Assembly: GCF_016756535.1 (NCBI RefSeq)
Contig: NZ_AP023247.1
Coordinates: 1,984,501 to 2,048,500 of the forward strand
Direction: 5' to 3'
DNA: 64,000 bases
Origin: Mesorhizobium sp. 131-2-1
GTDB taxonomy: Bacteria; Pseudomonadota; Alphaproteobacteria; Rhizobiales; Rhizobiaceae
Made by a program: the position numbers and the translations under genes. Positions 1-9,135 of this stretch are shown piece by piece. The notes beneath the pieces were generated by a model. The model saw only the letters and a list, made by a program, of their open reading frames with translations, was not told the origin of the DNA and ran no database searches. Position 1 is the first letter of the stretch, and each line of letters begins with the position of its first letter.

Positions 1-596
1 GCGAGCAGCGTCGACTTGCCGACGCCGGAACCGGCAAAGATGCCGAGACGCTGGCCGAAGCAGAGCGGGGTGAAGATGTCGATGACCCTGACCCCGGTCA
101 TGAAGGCGGTGCCGACGCGCTGCCGCGCCATGGCGCCCGGTGTCGTGGCGCTTTCGCCCGTAGCAGACGCAGATCTCTCCAGCGGCGGGCCGCCGTCGAT
201 GGCGCGGGTGAGCGCGTCGATGGCGCGCCCGCGCCACGAGACATGCGGCGCCACCGCCAGTGGCCCGCGCCGGAACACGGCATCGCCCATGCCGGCATCG
301 GCGCTGCGCTCGAAGGGGGCCACGACCACCTCGTCGCGGCCGATCTTGACGATTTCGCCGCGACGCGCGCCGGCACGGCCGCGCTGCTCGACGATGTCGC
401 CCAGCCTGGCGATGTCGGAAAGGCCGCGCACCTTGTAGTGGGTCGGCGAGATCTCGGCGACGCGGCCACCGCGCCGGAGCAGGGACTCGGCACTATCGAA
501 GCGGCGCAGCACGCGTTCCAGCGCGGCAAGCCGGTCGCCGGGTGCTGCTTCGGGCTGCCTTTCAAGGGCGCGTAGCGAGGGCGGGCTGGTCGACAT
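1..596 (-). CDS. fliI: Flagellum-specific ATPase FliI (N-terminal part, cut by window edge)
   Basis: FliI is the cytoplasmic ATPase of the flagellar type III export apparatus and is related to the F1-ATPase beta subunit. About 198 codons are present on the minus strand; the rest lies left of base 1. The chosen ATG is at 596, four bases after the flgF stop, so the two are probably co-transcribed. The Walker A motif GSGVGKST is readable at residues 189-196, preceded by the family-typical stretch GVRVIDIFTPLCFGQRLGIF. All nearby genes are flagellar. The gene looks intact up to the edge. Confidence 0.9.
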   Translation of the reverse strand, partial: MSTSPPSLRALERQPEAAPGDRLAALERVLRRFDSAESLLRRGGRVAEISPTHYKVRGLSDIARLGDIVEQRGRAGARRGEIVKIGRDEVVVAPFERSADAGMGDAVFRRGPLAVAPHVSWRGRAIDALTRAIDGGPPLERSASATGESATTPGAMARQRVGTAFMTGVRVIDIFTPLCFGQRLGIFAGSGVGKSTLL

Positions 597-600
597 GCCG

Positions 601-1323
601 CTACTTGGAGCCGAGCGTCTTGATCGCGTCGTCGGTGGTCGTATCGGTCTGGCGTATCAGCGCCGCCGTGTTCTCGAAGGCGCGCTGGACCATGATCAGA
701 CGGGTCATTTCAAGCACCGGATTGACGTTGGATTCCTCGAGGAAACCCTGCGCGACGCCGACATCGGAACGGTCGGTGACCGGCTCCGGCGTGCGCGCTG
801 GAACGATGCCCGAATTGCCGTAACGGACGAAATTCTGCCCGGGGTCGAAAGTGTAGAGGCCGATGGCGCCGACGAGCTGGTCGTTCTGCCGGAGCGAGCC
901 GTCGGCGCCGGCCTTTGGCGGGCCGTTGCGCGGATCGAGCTGGATCGGGGCGCCGCCGCCGTCCAGCACCGGATAGCCTTCGATCGACATCAGCTCGCCG
1001 TTCTCGTTCATCGAAAAACGGCCGTCGCGGGTCATCACCGTGCCGCCCGGCGTCTCGATTGCGAACCAGGCATCGCCCTGGATTGCGAAGTCGAAAGGAT
1101 TGCCGGTCTCGGTCATGGAGCCGTGCGCCGTCGAAAGATAAGTCTTGCCGGACGATGCGAAGGAGACCGACTTCGGACCGGTGCCGGACACGACATCCTC
1201 GAATTTCACGCCGGTGGCGCGAAAGCCGATGGTCGAGGCATTGGCGACATTGTCGGCAATGGTGTCGAGGCGGCGCTCGAGCGCGATCTGCGAGGAGAGG
1301 GCGACGTAGAGGCTGTCCTGCAT
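601..1323 (-). CDS. flgF: Flagellar basal-body rod protein FlgF
   Basis: FlgF is a proximal-rod subunit of the flagellar basal body, exported through the flagellar type III system. The 240-residue product begins with the rod-family N-terminus (SSQIALERRLDTIADNVAN, then STIGFRATGVKFED) and ends with a helical segment containing NVNPVLEMTRLIMVQRAFEN, the C-terminal motif shared by rod, hook and HAP proteins. Length fits FlgF, which is shorter than FlgG. It sits between a DUF1217 gene upstream (8-base gap) and fliI downstream, as in other rhizobia. FlgG is the main alternative, but length and position favour FlgF. Confidence 0.9.
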   Translation of the reverse strand: MQDSLYVALSSQIALERRLDTIADNVANASTIGFRATGVKFEDVVSGTGPKSVSFASSGKTYLSTAHGSMTETGNPFDFAIQGDAWFAIETPGGTVMTRDGRFSMNENGELMSIEGYPVLDGGGAPIQLDPRNGPPKAGADGSLRQNDQLVGAIGLYTFDPGQNFVRYGNSGIVPARTPEPVTDRSDVGVAQGFLEESNVNPVLEMTRLIMVQRAFENTAALIRQTDTTTDDAIKTLGSK

Positions 1324-1330
1324 GGTGCTC

Positions 1331-2107
1331 TCAGAACTTCAGTTTCTGCATGGCCATCATCAGATCGGTCGAGATGCCGACCGTGGTCGGCTGGGCAAAG
1401 AGCACGCTGACCGATGTCGATGCCGTCGAGGTGGGGTTGTTGATCTCCCACAGGCTGGTGAAGCGGGTCAGGAACTTGTTCAGCTTGTCGGTGTCCTTGA
1501 AATCGGCGATGTCGAGCTTCTGCTCGAACAATTGCGCCTGCTTGTCGATGTCGGCCGAGGCGAAGGAATCGGGCAGGCCGAGCGCGGTGCGCACGACGCT
1601 CGAAAGCGCGGTATCGGCCAGCACGTCGTACCAGCTGGTGATGTTGGGCGCCTTGCGTTGGAAATAGAGCGCCAGCCGCACGCCTTCATTGGTCTGGCCG
1701 GCATTCTCCTCCAGGGTCTGGCGCATATATTTGTCGACCGTGCCTTGCTGGGCGGAGGGGAACAGCGTGGCGGTTGAGCCGTAGGCCGCGAAGTTGAACG
1801 CCTTCACAAACTCGGCGTAGCGCTTGTCGCTCAGCTTGTTGGCGAAGCTGTCCGAGTCCGAGACGCCTTCCTTGAGCGCCTTGACCATGAAAGCCTTGGC
1901 ATAGGCCATGTCGCCCAGGCCGTACGCCTTCATGGCATAGGTGAACAGGCGCGTGTCCTTGACGAAGTCGTCGATGGTTTTGATGTTGCCGATATTGGCG
2001 AGATAGTAGTCGGTATCGCGCTTGACGACGGGCTGCGCCTCGACATGGTCGATCGCCTTGGGGATGTCCTTGGCGATAAGCTGGTAGCTCGTATATGTGT
2101 TCAACAC
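1331..2107 (-). CDS. DUF1217 family protein of the flagellar cluster
   Basis: The 258-residue protein belongs to what I recognise as the DUF1217 family, found in alphaproteobacterial flagellar loci, often next to flgF. The visible start is MLNTYTSYQLIAKDIPKAID, followed by a repetitive helical body (for example the FVKDTRLFTYAMKAYGL and FADSDSFANKLSD-like segments). No enzyme motif or signal peptide is visible. It is first in a minus-strand unit with flgF and fliI and divergent from motA. It may be an exported or structural accessory, but its exact role is unknown to me. Confidence 0.75.
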   Translation of the reverse strand: MLNTYTSYQLIAKDIPKAIDHVEAQPVVKRDTDYYLANIGNIKTIDDFVKDTRLFTYAMKAYGLGDMAYAKAFMVKALKEGVSDSDSFANKLSDKRYAEFVKAFNFAAYGSTATLFPSAQQGTVDKYMRQTLEENAGQTNEGVRLALYFQRKAPNITSWYDVLADTALSSVVRTALGLPDSFASADIDKQAQLFEQKLDIADFKDTDKLNKFLTRFTSLWEINNPTSTASTSVSVLFAQPTTVGISTDLMMAMQKLKF

Positions 2108-2287
2108 GCTGTGCGCCTCCGGCCGAAGCTATTCCATGAAAATACAGCCACTTCCTTGCGCGAAGCTGAATCGGCTCCGCGGCCCGCGATCCGGACCTCC
2201 GCGGATCAAGGCCTCGCCGATTCAAGCCTCACACAAGGCACGGGGATTATCGATTGGGCCTTGCGGTGACATGCGGAAGGATCTTGC
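2108..2287. promoter_or_regulatory. Divergent intergenic promoter region, DUF1217/flgF/fliI versus motA operon
   Basis: About 180 bases separate two divergent flagellar transcription units, so both promoters should lie here. A purine-rich ribosome binding site (GGAAGGA) lies just before the GTG start of motA. I could not assign convincing -35/-10 boxes by eye. In related rhizobia these class II flagellar genes depend on VisNR and Rem; no sites for those regulators can be defined from this sequence alone. Confidence 0.45.
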
Positions 2288-3163
2288 GTGGGCATTCTGA
2301 TCGGACTGGTGGTGACGCTCGGCTGCGTCCTCGGCGGCTTCATGGCCATGGGTGGCCATCTGCATGTGCTGATGCAGCCCTGGGAAGCGGTGGTCATCTG
2401 CGGCGCGGCGCTCGGCACCTTCCTGGTCGCCAACCCCATGAAGACCGTCAAGGACACCGGCAAAGGCATTCTCGAAGCGTTCAAGCAGGCGGTGCCGAAG
2501 GAGCGGGATTATCTCGAGACGCTCGGCGTGCTGCACAGCCTGATGCGCGAACTGCGCTCCAAGTCGCGCAGCGAGGTCGAGGCGCATATCGACAATCCCG
2601 AGGAATCGGCGATCTTCCAGGCGTTCCCGACGGTGCTGAAGAACCACGACCTCACGCATTTCATCTGCGACTACTGCCGCATCATCATCATTGGTAATGC
2701 GCGTTCGCATGAGATCGAGGCGCTGATGGACGAGGAGATCCAGACCATCAGGACCGACAAGCTGAAGGCCTACCATGCGATGGTGGCGGTCGGCGACGGC
2801 TTGCCGGCGCTGGGCATCGTCGCCGCGGTGCTCGGCGTAGTCAAGGCGATGGGCGCGCTCGACCAGTCGCCGGAAATCCTCGGCGGGCTGATCGGCGCCG
2901 CGCTCGTCGGCACCTTCCTCGGCATCTTCCTGTCCTATGGCGTGGTGGGCCCCGTCGCCACCAAGATCAAGACCGTGCGCGAGAAGAAGAACCGCCTCTA
3001 CATCATCGTCAAGCAGACGCTGCTTGCCTATATGAACGGCGCGCTGCCGCAGGTCGCGATCGAGTTCGGCCGCAAGACCATCTCGTCCTACGAACGGCCG
3101 ACGATCGATGCCGTCGAGCAGAGCACGATGAACACCGGCACGGCCGAGAAGAAAGCGGCCTGA
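2288..3163 (+). CDS. motA: Flagellar motor stator protein MotA
   Basis: MotA forms, with MotB, the proton-conducting stator that drives flagellar rotation from the inner membrane. The 291-residue product starts [20 protein letters not shown], the usual first membrane helix. A second helix follows ([16 protein letters not shown]), then a long cytoplasmic loop, and two more helices ([20 protein letters not shown] and [21 protein letters not shown]). The GTG start at 2288 is chosen because it has a GGAAGGA ribosome binding site and gives the conserved N-terminus. It leads a plus-strand operon with fliM, fliN, fliG and flhB. motB is not in the window. Confidence 0.94.
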   Translation: MGILIGLVVTLGCVLGGFMAMGGHLHVLMQPWEAVVICGAALGTFLVANPMKTVKDTGKGILEAFKQAVPKERDYLETLGVLHSLMRELRSKSRSEVEAHIDNPEESAIFQAFPTVLKNHDLTHFICDYCRIIIIGNARSHEIEALMDEEIQTIRTDKLKAYHAMVAVGDGLPALGIVAAVLGVVKAMGALDQSPEILGGLIGAALVGTFLGIFLSYGVVGPVATKIKTVREKKNRLYIIVKQTLLAYMNGALPQVAIEFGRKTISSYERPTIDAVEQSTMNTGTAEKKAA

Positions 3164-3197
3164 GCATGCGTGAAGACAGACAGGGCCGCTCGCCATC

Positions 3198-4136
3198 ATG
3201 ACCAGTCCGGGCAGTCCGTCTCAGACCCGTTCCCTGATCATCGAACGTCTTGTCGGCGACAGCGGCGAGGCCGGTCATGTCATTGGTGCCGGGCGGGCGA
3301 TGGCCGAACGCGCCGTGCCGCTGCTGCAGAAGAGCCTTGCCGTCGAGCTTGGCGCGCCGGTTACGGTGGATCTGCGGGCGGTCGAGGTGAGCCGGGTTCC
3401 CCATGCACGCGCCGATGCCGGCGAGACCTTCGCCATGGTCATCGTTCCATCGCCGACGTCGGCCGACGCCATGACCCTGGTGATCGACGCTCAGGCCATA
3501 GCCGTCGTGGTTTGCGCCCTGTTCGGCGGGGACCCGGACGTGCCGGTCTCGCCGATCGAACGCGAGCTTTCACAGATCGAGGCCGACGTGGCGACGACGG
3601 TGATCCAGCATGTGGCGCAGGCGCTCAATGGATCGGGCAAACGCTCGCTCGAATTGCGGCTGCCGGTGCAGCGGGCAATGTCCGGCATGGAGGCGAAGCG
3701 GCGGGTGCTGCGCGACGGGGCGGCGGTCCGCATGGTGTTCGGCATCTCGACACCGACCGACAGCGGCACCGTCACGGTGATGATCCCGCAGCGCATCCTG
3801 CTTGCCACTCGTGGCGGCGCGGCCGGCGCCCAGGATGACGATCACGCGACCGGCTCGGACTGGCGCGCGCGCTTCTCCGAAGAAGTGATGCGCTCGACAG
3901 TGACGCTGGAAGCGACGATGCCGCTTGCCCGGCTGACGCTCGGCGACCTCGCCAGCCTCGAAGTCGGGCAGGTCATCGAATTCGAAGAGACGGCGCAGTC
4001 GCAGGCGAGGCTCAGCGCGCGCGACAAGACGCTGTTTGTCTGCGAGTTCGGCAAGCTCGGCCAGAATTACACCGTCCGCGTCCGGCATCCCTACGATGCC
4101 GGACAGGATTTCATCGACGGGCTGATGCCGGGCTGA
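3198..4136 (+). CDS. fliM: Flagellar motor switch protein FliM
   Basis: FliM is the C-ring component that binds phosphorylated CheY and sets rotation direction. The 312-residue protein shows a CheC-like middle region and a C-terminal SpoA-type domain ([20 protein letters not shown], then [17 protein letters not shown]). It is shorter and more divergent than enterobacterial FliM, as is usual in rhizobia. It follows motA by 34 bases and precedes fliN by 32 bases, and this position within motA-fliM-fliN-fliG supports the call. The N-terminal CheY-binding peptide is not clearly recognisable. Confidence 0.85.
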   Translation: MTSPGSPSQTRSLIIERLVGDSGEAGHVIGAGRAMAERAVPLLQKSLAVELGAPVTVDLRAVEVSRVPHARADAGETFAMVIVPSPTSADAMTLVIDAQAIAVVVCALFGGDPDVPVSPIERELSQIEADVATTVIQHVAQALNGSGKRSLELRLPVQRAMSGMEAKRRVLRDGAAVRMVFGISTPTDSGTVTVMIPQRILLATRGGAAGAQDDDHATGSDWRARFSEEVMRSTVTLEATMPLARLTLGDLASLEVGQVIEFEETAQSQARLSARDKTLFVCEFGKLGQNYTVRVRHPYDAGQDFIDGLMPG

Positions 4137-4168
4137 CGCCGGGTGGTCCGATTTTTTGGAGACGACGC

Positions 4169-4558
4169 ATGGCAAAGACCAAGGTGGAAGCCGAACCCGA
4201 TCAGCCGGACGAGCAGCTCGATCGCGCCATCGAGGAGCTGCGCGGTGTCCTCAAGGAAGAGGAGAAGCGCCCGGACGCTGCCTTCAGGGCCGCTTCAGGC
4301 GGCGCCAATTCGAGCATCATCATGGCCATTCCCGTCGACGTGCAGATCATCCTCGGCAGCACCGAGATGCCGGTGTCCGAACTGATGGCGCTGCAGAAGG
4401 GCTCGACGGTGGCACTCAACCGACGCATCGGCGAGCCTGTCGACGTGGTGGTCAATGGCCGCAAGATCGCCCGGGGCGAGATCACCGTGCTCGAAAGCGA
4501 CCCGTCGCGCTTCGGCATCAGGCTGACCGAAATCATCGCCGCCACCAAGAGCGCATAG
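4169..4558 (+). CDS. fliN: Flagellar motor switch protein FliN
   Basis: FliN is the most membrane-distal C-ring subunit and works with FliM and FliG in motor switching. The 129-residue product has a charged, probably disordered first 45 residues ([20 protein letters not shown]), then the SpoA fold: [20 protein letters not shown], followed by [20 protein letters not shown] and [20 protein letters not shown]. The ATG at 4169 follows a GGAGACGA-like ribosome binding site. It lies between fliM and fliG in the expected order. Confidence 0.93.
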   Translation: MAKTKVEAEPDQPDEQLDRAIEELRGVLKEEEKRPDAAFRAASGGANSSIIMAIPVDVQIILGSTEMPVSELMALQKGSTVALNRRIGEPVDVVVNGRKIARGEITVLESDPSRFGIRLTEIIAATKSA

Positions 4559-4601
4559 GCATGGCCGGCGTGCACCGCCACCGACCGCAGGGACAGACAG
4601 C

Positions 4602-5618
4602 ATGACGACGCTGACCACGCTGACGCGCCCGCAAAAGGCAGCCGCCATCCTGGTGGCGATGGGCAAGCCCTCAGCCAGCCGGCTCCTGAAATTCTTCAAG
4701 CAGGAAGAACTGAAGGCGCTGATCGAAGGGGCGCGCCTGCTGCGCACGATCCCGCAAGGCGATCTCGAGCGCATCGTCGCCGAATTCGAAGCCGAATTCA
4801 CCGAGGGCGCGGGACTGCTCGATTCCGCCGACCGGATGGACACCATCCTCAACGAGTCGCTGTCGCCCGAGGAGATGAGCGCCATCATGGGCGACAAGAG
4901 GTTCGAGGTGGCGCCCGAGGGGCCGCCGCCGATCTGGCCCGACCTCGAGAAGCTGGAGCCCGGCCGCCTCGGCGCCTTCCTGTCCGGCGAGCACCCGCAG
5001 ACCTCGGCCATGGTGCTGTCGAAGCTTTCCTCGCAGACAACGGCCAACGTGCTGTTGACGATGGAAAAGCCCGTCCGCAGCGAGATCATCAAACGCATGG
5101 TCACGTTAGCCTCGGTTCCGGACGCGGCCGCCAAGATCGTCGAAAGCCAATTGCGCAGCAGCCTGCTGTCGCAAGCCTCGACGAAGGACATCTCGGTCGG
5201 ACAGGCGCGTGTCGCCAGCGTGCTCAACGAAATGGACAAGCCTCAGCTCGAAGAGGTCATGCACGATCTGGAGGCGGCCGGCACGCCGGATCTCGACGGC
5301 GTCAGGTCGCGGCTGTTCGCCTTCGACGATCTGCCGCTGCTCGCCCAGAAGGCGCGGGTGCTGCTGTTCGACGGGCTGTCGACCGAACTGGTCACGCTGG
5401 CGCTGCGCGGCGCGCCGCCGGCGCTCACCGAATCGGTGCTGTCAGCGATCGGCGCAAGGTCGCGGCGCATGATCGAATCCGAACTCGGGCAGGGGTCTGA
5501 AGGCATCGCGCTGGCCGACATCATGGCGGCCCGCAAGACCATCGCGGTGGCGACGATCCGCCTGTCGCGTGAAGGGGCGTTCGAACTCCCCTCATCGTCG
5601 CAGAGCGAAGCGGCCTGA
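4602..5618 (+). CDS. fliG: Flagellar motor switch protein FliG
   Basis: FliG links the MS ring to the C ring and contacts MotA to generate torque. The 338-residue protein has the family pattern: an N-terminal domain beginning TRPQKAAAILVAMGKPSASR, a middle armadillo-like region containing GEHPQTSAMVLSKLSSQTT, and a C-terminal domain with LPLLAQKARVLLFDGLSTE and LSAIGARSRRMIESEL, close to the usual charged torque helix. Length is normal. It is 43 bases after fliN and 24 before flhB, in the same operon. Confidence 0.93.
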   Translation: MTTLTTLTRPQKAAAILVAMGKPSASRLLKFFKQEELKALIEGARLLRTIPQGDLERIVAEFEAEFTEGAGLLDSADRMDTILNESLSPEEMSAIMGDKRFEVAPEGPPPIWPDLEKLEPGRLGAFLSGEHPQTSAMVLSKLSSQTTANVLLTMEKPVRSEIIKRMVTLASVPDAAAKIVESQLRSSLLSQASTKDISVGQARVASVLNEMDKPQLEEVMHDLEAAGTPDLDGVRSRLFAFDDLPLLAQKARVLLFDGLSTELVTLALRGAPPALTESVLSAIGARSRRMIESELGQGSEGIALADIMAARKTIAVATIRLSREGAFELPSSSQSEAA

Positions 5619-5642
5619 TGGCGGCGGCTCGGTTAGCACGCC

Positions 5643-6725
5643 ATGGCTGAAGCGGTCGACAAGGACTCGAAAACCGAGGAAGCGACAGAAAAGAAGATCC
5701 GCGACACCGTCGAACAGGGCAAGCTGCCCCATTCGCGCGAAGCGGCGATCTTCACCTCCTTCGTCGCCATATTGGTGTTCACTGTCTTCTACGCCAAGGA
5801 CGCCATCGTCGATCTCGGCATGTTCCTGTCGATGTTCCTGGAGAAGCCCGAAGCCTGGCCGATGGACACCGAGACGGACGTCATCGCGCTTTACAAGACC
5901 GTCATCTTCGAGATCGGTCGCGCCGTCGTCAGCCTGCTGGTGCTTCTGGTGGTGGCCGGCGTCGGCGCCTCGGTGCTCCAGAACATGCCGCAATTCGTCG
6001 GGGAGCGGATCAGGCCGCAGCTGTCGCGCATTTCGATCAGCCAGGGCTGGAGCCGCATGTTCGGCGTGCAGGGCTTCGTCGAGTTCCTGAAGTCGCTGGG
6101 CAAGCTCGGCTTTGCCGTCGTCGTGCTCGGTTTCACGCTGTCGGAGGACCACCGCAAGCTGCTTGCCGGCATGATCACCAACCCGGTCGCCTTCGGTCTC
6201 GTCATCAGGAGCATCGCCGTCGACATATTGGTGGCGATCGTTTTCGTCATGGGGCTGATCGCGGTGGCAGACTTTGTCTGGTCGCGCTTCCACTGGCGTC
6301 GCGACCTGCGCATGAGCAAGCAGGAAATCAAGGACGAGATGAAGCAGTCCGAAGGCGATCCGATCGTCAAGTCGCGGTTGAGGTCGCTGGCGCGCGACCG
6401 TGCGCGGCGGCGCATGATGACGGCGGTGCCGCGCGCCACGCTGATCATCGCCAATCCGACGCACTATTCCATCGCGCTGAAATACGTCCGCGAGGAGGAT
6501 TCCGCGCCCATGGTGCTGGCCAAGGGCCAGGATCTTGTGGCGCTCAAGATCCGCGAGATCGCCAGGGAACACAACATCCCGATCTTCGAGGACGTGGCGC
6601 TCGCGCGCTCCATGTACAAGCAAGTTTCGGTTGATAGCGTGATCCCGTCGCAATTTTACCAGGCCGTCGCCGAGCTGGTGCGGATCGTCTATTCGAAAAA
6701 AGCTGAGCGCAGACTGACCTCATGA
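5643..6725 (+). CDS. flhB: Flagellar type III export switch protein FlhB
   Basis: FlhB is the inner-membrane export-gate protein that switches substrate specificity from hook to filament after self-cleavage. The 360-residue product begins with a charged segment (DSKTEEATEKKIRDTVEQGK), has four hydrophobic helices in residues 35-215, and a cytoplasmic domain with the autocleavage motif NPTH starting at residue 271. Its stop overlaps the next start by four bases, which suggests translational coupling with the following small gene. It is the last large gene of the motA operon. Confidence 0.95.
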   Translation: MAEAVDKDSKTEEATEKKIRDTVEQGKLPHSREAAIFTSFVAILVFTVFYAKDAIVDLGMFLSMFLEKPEAWPMDTETDVIALYKTVIFEIGRAVVSLLVLLVVAGVGASVLQNMPQFVGERIRPQLSRISISQGWSRMFGVQGFVEFLKSLGKLGFAVVVLGFTLSEDHRKLLAGMITNPVAFGLVIRSIAVDILVAIVFVMGLIAVADFVWSRFHWRRDLRMSKQEIKDEMKQSEGDPIVKSRLRSLARDRARRRMMTAVPRATLIIANPTHYSIALKYVREEDSAPMVLAKGQDLVALKIREIAREHNIPIFEDVALARSMYKQVSVDSVIPSQFYQAVAELVRIVYSKKAERRLTS

Positions 6726-7156
6726 ACCGGCAAGCTTACGCAAAATCCCGCGAGATCATCGTCGCCAACGCCATTGCGCAGGTGATCGCCGAACTCAGGC
6801 TGATCGACGTCGCCGACTATATCGCCTTCATCCGGCTGGAGCATTTCGCCTGCCTGTCGGATCTGGTGGATTCGGCAGCCGAACTGTTCTTCATGCCGGG
6901 CACGCTCCGGCTCGGTCATGGCGGCGAGGCCCATGTCGACTGGAGCGGCAACCCGCGCATCGTGCTCGACCTCGAGCTCAGGCCACCTGGCGTGACCGTC
7001 TATTTCCAGCTGACACTGAGCGGGGACAAGGACCACGTCGTGGTCAACTACGTGTCGTTCGAAAAGCCCGGCGAGAATCCAGAGCACAACACCGCGCTGC
7101 TGGAAGCAGTGATCGAAGAAGCGCGCATCCGCAGGACCGAACCGGTCGCCTACTGA
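6722..7156 (+). CDS. Conserved hypothetical protein of the rhizobial flagellar cluster
   Basis: A 144-residue soluble protein overlapping flhB by four bases (ATGA), so it is almost certainly translated from the flhB message. The N-terminal half is helical (IIVANAIAQVIAELRLIDV); the C-terminal half is rich in beta-strand patterns (PRIVLDLELRPPGVTVYFQL). No motif, signal peptide or membrane segment is visible. A small open frame between flhB and the vis genes is known from other rhizobia, but I know no function for it. Position suggests a motility-related role. Confidence 0.7.
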   Translation: MNRQAYAKSREIIVANAIAQVIAELRLIDVADYIAFIRLEHFACLSDLVDSAAELFFMPGTLRLGHGGEAHVDWSGNPRIVLDLELRPPGVTVYFQLTLSGDKDHVVVNYVSFEKPGENPEHNTALLEAVIEEARIRRTEPVAY

Positions 7157-7184
7157 AATCCGCCATTGACGGAAGCAAAGCGCG

Positions 7185-7200
7185 GCGGTCGAGCGACCGC
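7185..7200. terminator. Short GC hairpin between convergent flhB operon and visR
   Basis: GCGGTC-GAGC-GACCGC gives a six-pair stem with a four-base loop in the 117-base gap between two convergent genes. Flanking GCGC bases could extend it slightly. There is no T-run, so if it terminates at all it would be a weak or Rho-assisted site. Confidence 0.25.
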
Positions 7201-7273
7201 GCGCATTGGCATTCCGTTGCCTCGCGCTCGCGCAGGTTTCGCCGGTCCGGGCGAGGGGCCTTCGGGAGACGAT

Positions 7274-8044
7274 CTATTCGATGAGGCCGAGCCGCAGCGC
7301 CTTGGCCACTGCCTGGTTGCGGTTGACGGCGTTGAGCTTCTGCGTCGACTGGGTCAGATACTGGTTGGCGGTGTGCACCGACAGTTTCAGCAGCCTGGCG
7401 ATCTCCTCGCTCGTGTTGCCGTTTGCAGTCAGCTTCAGGCATTCGAGCTCACGCTTGGAGATCGAGCGCATCCTACCGGTGTCGGTCGGGCGGATGCGGG
7501 CGACCGCGGCAAACAGCGAAAAGCAGCGGGCGTGGATCTCGTAGAGCGCTTCCTGCGGCAGGGCGATGTCCGGTCCAAGGAAGATGACCAGCCCGCACTG
7601 GCCGCGATCGGCATGGACGGGAAAGGCGATGCCGTTGGTGCCGGGCGCGAGCGGCGCCGTCCGCTCGGACCAGGCAAGGTCCTGGAAGGCCTGCTGCGAG
7701 CTGGCGATGCCGTCGTCCACCCACCAGCGCGGCGCCGTCGAAATGCGGGTGTGGCGCACCATGTCCTCGCCGTTGGCGCCGGAGATGAATTTCGTGGCGA
7801 CGGAGGTGCCGGGATAGTCGGAATCGAAGCATGGGACGAGGCGCGCCCGCTCCAGCGAAGGGCTGACGAAGAACAGGCCGAAGGCCTGAGCATTGATGTC
7901 GACGGCGATCCAGCGGCAGCGGCGCACGGCGTCCGGAATGGTGACGGCGTGGTGCGTTTCGGAGCCGAGTGAGAAGGCGCCGAAGGGACTGCGCTGCTCG
8001 TTGAAGAGGGCCTCGGCCGCCTCCTTGACCTGTGCCTGTTTCAA
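7274..8044 (-). CDS. visR: LuxR-family motility regulator VisR
   Basis: VisR acts with VisN as the global activator of flagellar and chemotaxis genes in rhizobia. The C-terminal 65 residues form a LuxR/GerE helix-turn-helix (SKRELECLKLTANGNTSEEI, then ARLLKLSVHTANQYLTQSTQ). The N-terminal part resembles an autoinducer-binding-like sensory domain. I choose the TTG at 8044, which overlaps the visN stop (TTGA) and gives 256 residues; longer in-frame openings would run through visN in the wrong frame. The overlap implies strict coupling with visN. Confidence 0.88.
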   Translation of the reverse strand: MKQAQVKEAAEALFNEQRSPFGAFSLGSETHHAVTIPDAVRRCRWIAVDINAQAFGLFFVSPSLERARLVPCFDSDYPGTSVATKFISGANGEDMVRHTRISTAPRWWVDDGIASSQQAFQDLAWSERTAPLAPGTNGIAFPVHADRGQCGLVIFLGPDIALPQEALYEIHARCFSLFAAVARIRPTDTGRMRSISKRELECLKLTANGNTSEEIARLLKLSVHTANQYLTQSTQKLNAVNRNQAVAKALRLGLIE

Positions 8045-8745
8045 ATGATGCCGCTCCTGATCGCTGTCGCGATGGCCATCGCGCGGTTGCTGGCCGCGAA
8101 TTTCTGGATGGCGTGGGTGATGTAGCTGTTGACGGTGTTCGACGAGACGCCAAGGATCAGTGCGACCTCGTCCGTGGTCTTGCCCTCCGACACCCAGAAC
8201 AGGCATTCGCGCTCGCGGTCGGATAACGGGTCCTGCATGGCGGCGGCGGCGATCAGTTGCGGGATGTTGGAGAGCGCATAGCAGCACTTCAGCTGGGCCT
8301 TCATCAGCGCCGGCTGGTCGATCTTGCCAGCCTCGGCGGCCGAAAACAGCGCGAACAGACGCTGGCGGCCGACATTCAGCTTCAACGAGTAGATTTCGGC
8401 GTGACCCAGCACATCGAGCAGGCGAGCCTCCTCGCCGGTCAGCAGCGCGCCGGCGTCGGGCGCCTGGGCTGCCACCAGCGGTCTTGGGCGGTTGCCGGGC
8501 GCCGCGGTCAACGGTCCCTGGGCGAGGCCGGCTATCAGCCGTTTGCCGATCAGCTCGATGGCATCGAATATCCAGTTGGACGACACGATGCGGGCGTCGC
8601 TGCGGTCCTGGTCGTGGATTATGGCGACAAGCATATAGCTGTCGGCGCCGATCTCGGCGGCGAGCTGCATGAAAAAGCTGGTGAGATCGCCGCGAGACGC
8701 CAGGCGCGATGGTTCGGATTGGAGAAGCGCGGCGGAACTGCTCAT
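8041..8745 (-). CDS. visN: LuxR-family motility regulator VisN
   Basis: VisN is the partner of VisR, and the two are thought to act as a heterodimer at the top of the rhizobial flagellar hierarchy. The 234-residue protein has a sensory N-terminal domain of about 165 residues and a C-terminal LuxR helix-turn-helix (LSDRERECLFWVSEGKTTDE, then VALILGVSSNTVNSYITHAI). It is first in the visNR operon, directly beside the flhB operon. Unlike the arrangement I recall from Sinorhizobium, fliF does not follow upstream of visN here. Confidence 0.88.
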   Translation of the reverse strand: MSSSAALLQSEPSRLASRGDLTSFFMQLAAEIGADSYMLVAIIHDQDRSDARIVSSNWIFDAIELIGKRLIAGLAQGPLTAAPGNRPRPLVAAQAPDAGALLTGEEARLLDVLGHAEIYSLKLNVGRQRLFALFSAAEAGKIDQPALMKAQLKCCYALSNIPQLIAAAAMQDPLSDRERECLFWVSEGKTTDEVALILGVSSNTVNSYITHAIQKFAASNRAMAIATAIRSGII

Positions 8746-9135
8746 TTTATGCTTTTGCCGGAATCAATCCATGTGCCCGGTGCTGGCGTCGCCAGCGGCC
8801 GAACCCGAAATACGCGTCACTGTCACGAAGACACACTCAAGGCGCGGTCAGCGCCCGACCAGACCGAATCCTCTCAGGGAACGCGAAGCCGTCCGCGTCT
8901 GGTGCCGGCCGGATGCCGGAACTTGAGACTTTGGGTGGTCGCCGCGCCCCCCGAGGACCGGCTGATTCGGGTCTAATCTACCCGTAGATGAATCCGACAT
9001 CAAACGCGATTTGACAAAATCGAATCCAGCGGACTCGGGGCGCGACTCACCGGCCGGTTTTTCGCGCCCGCATGCGGCTGGACGGGGCGCGAAAGATGGA
9101 ATCCGCCGGGCCCGGCAGCAGGCCGCCAGCTTCCG
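8746..9135. other. 390-base intergenic region upstream of visN
   Basis: No gene is supported here. It lies 5' of visN (minus) and 3' of the deacetylase gene (also minus), so it should hold the visNR promoter and the terminator of the deacetylase transcript. An open frame on the plus strand runs through it into visN antisense, but it has no recognisable family. No clear palindrome or promoter boxes were found by eye. The flagellar block ends here. Confidence 0.5.
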
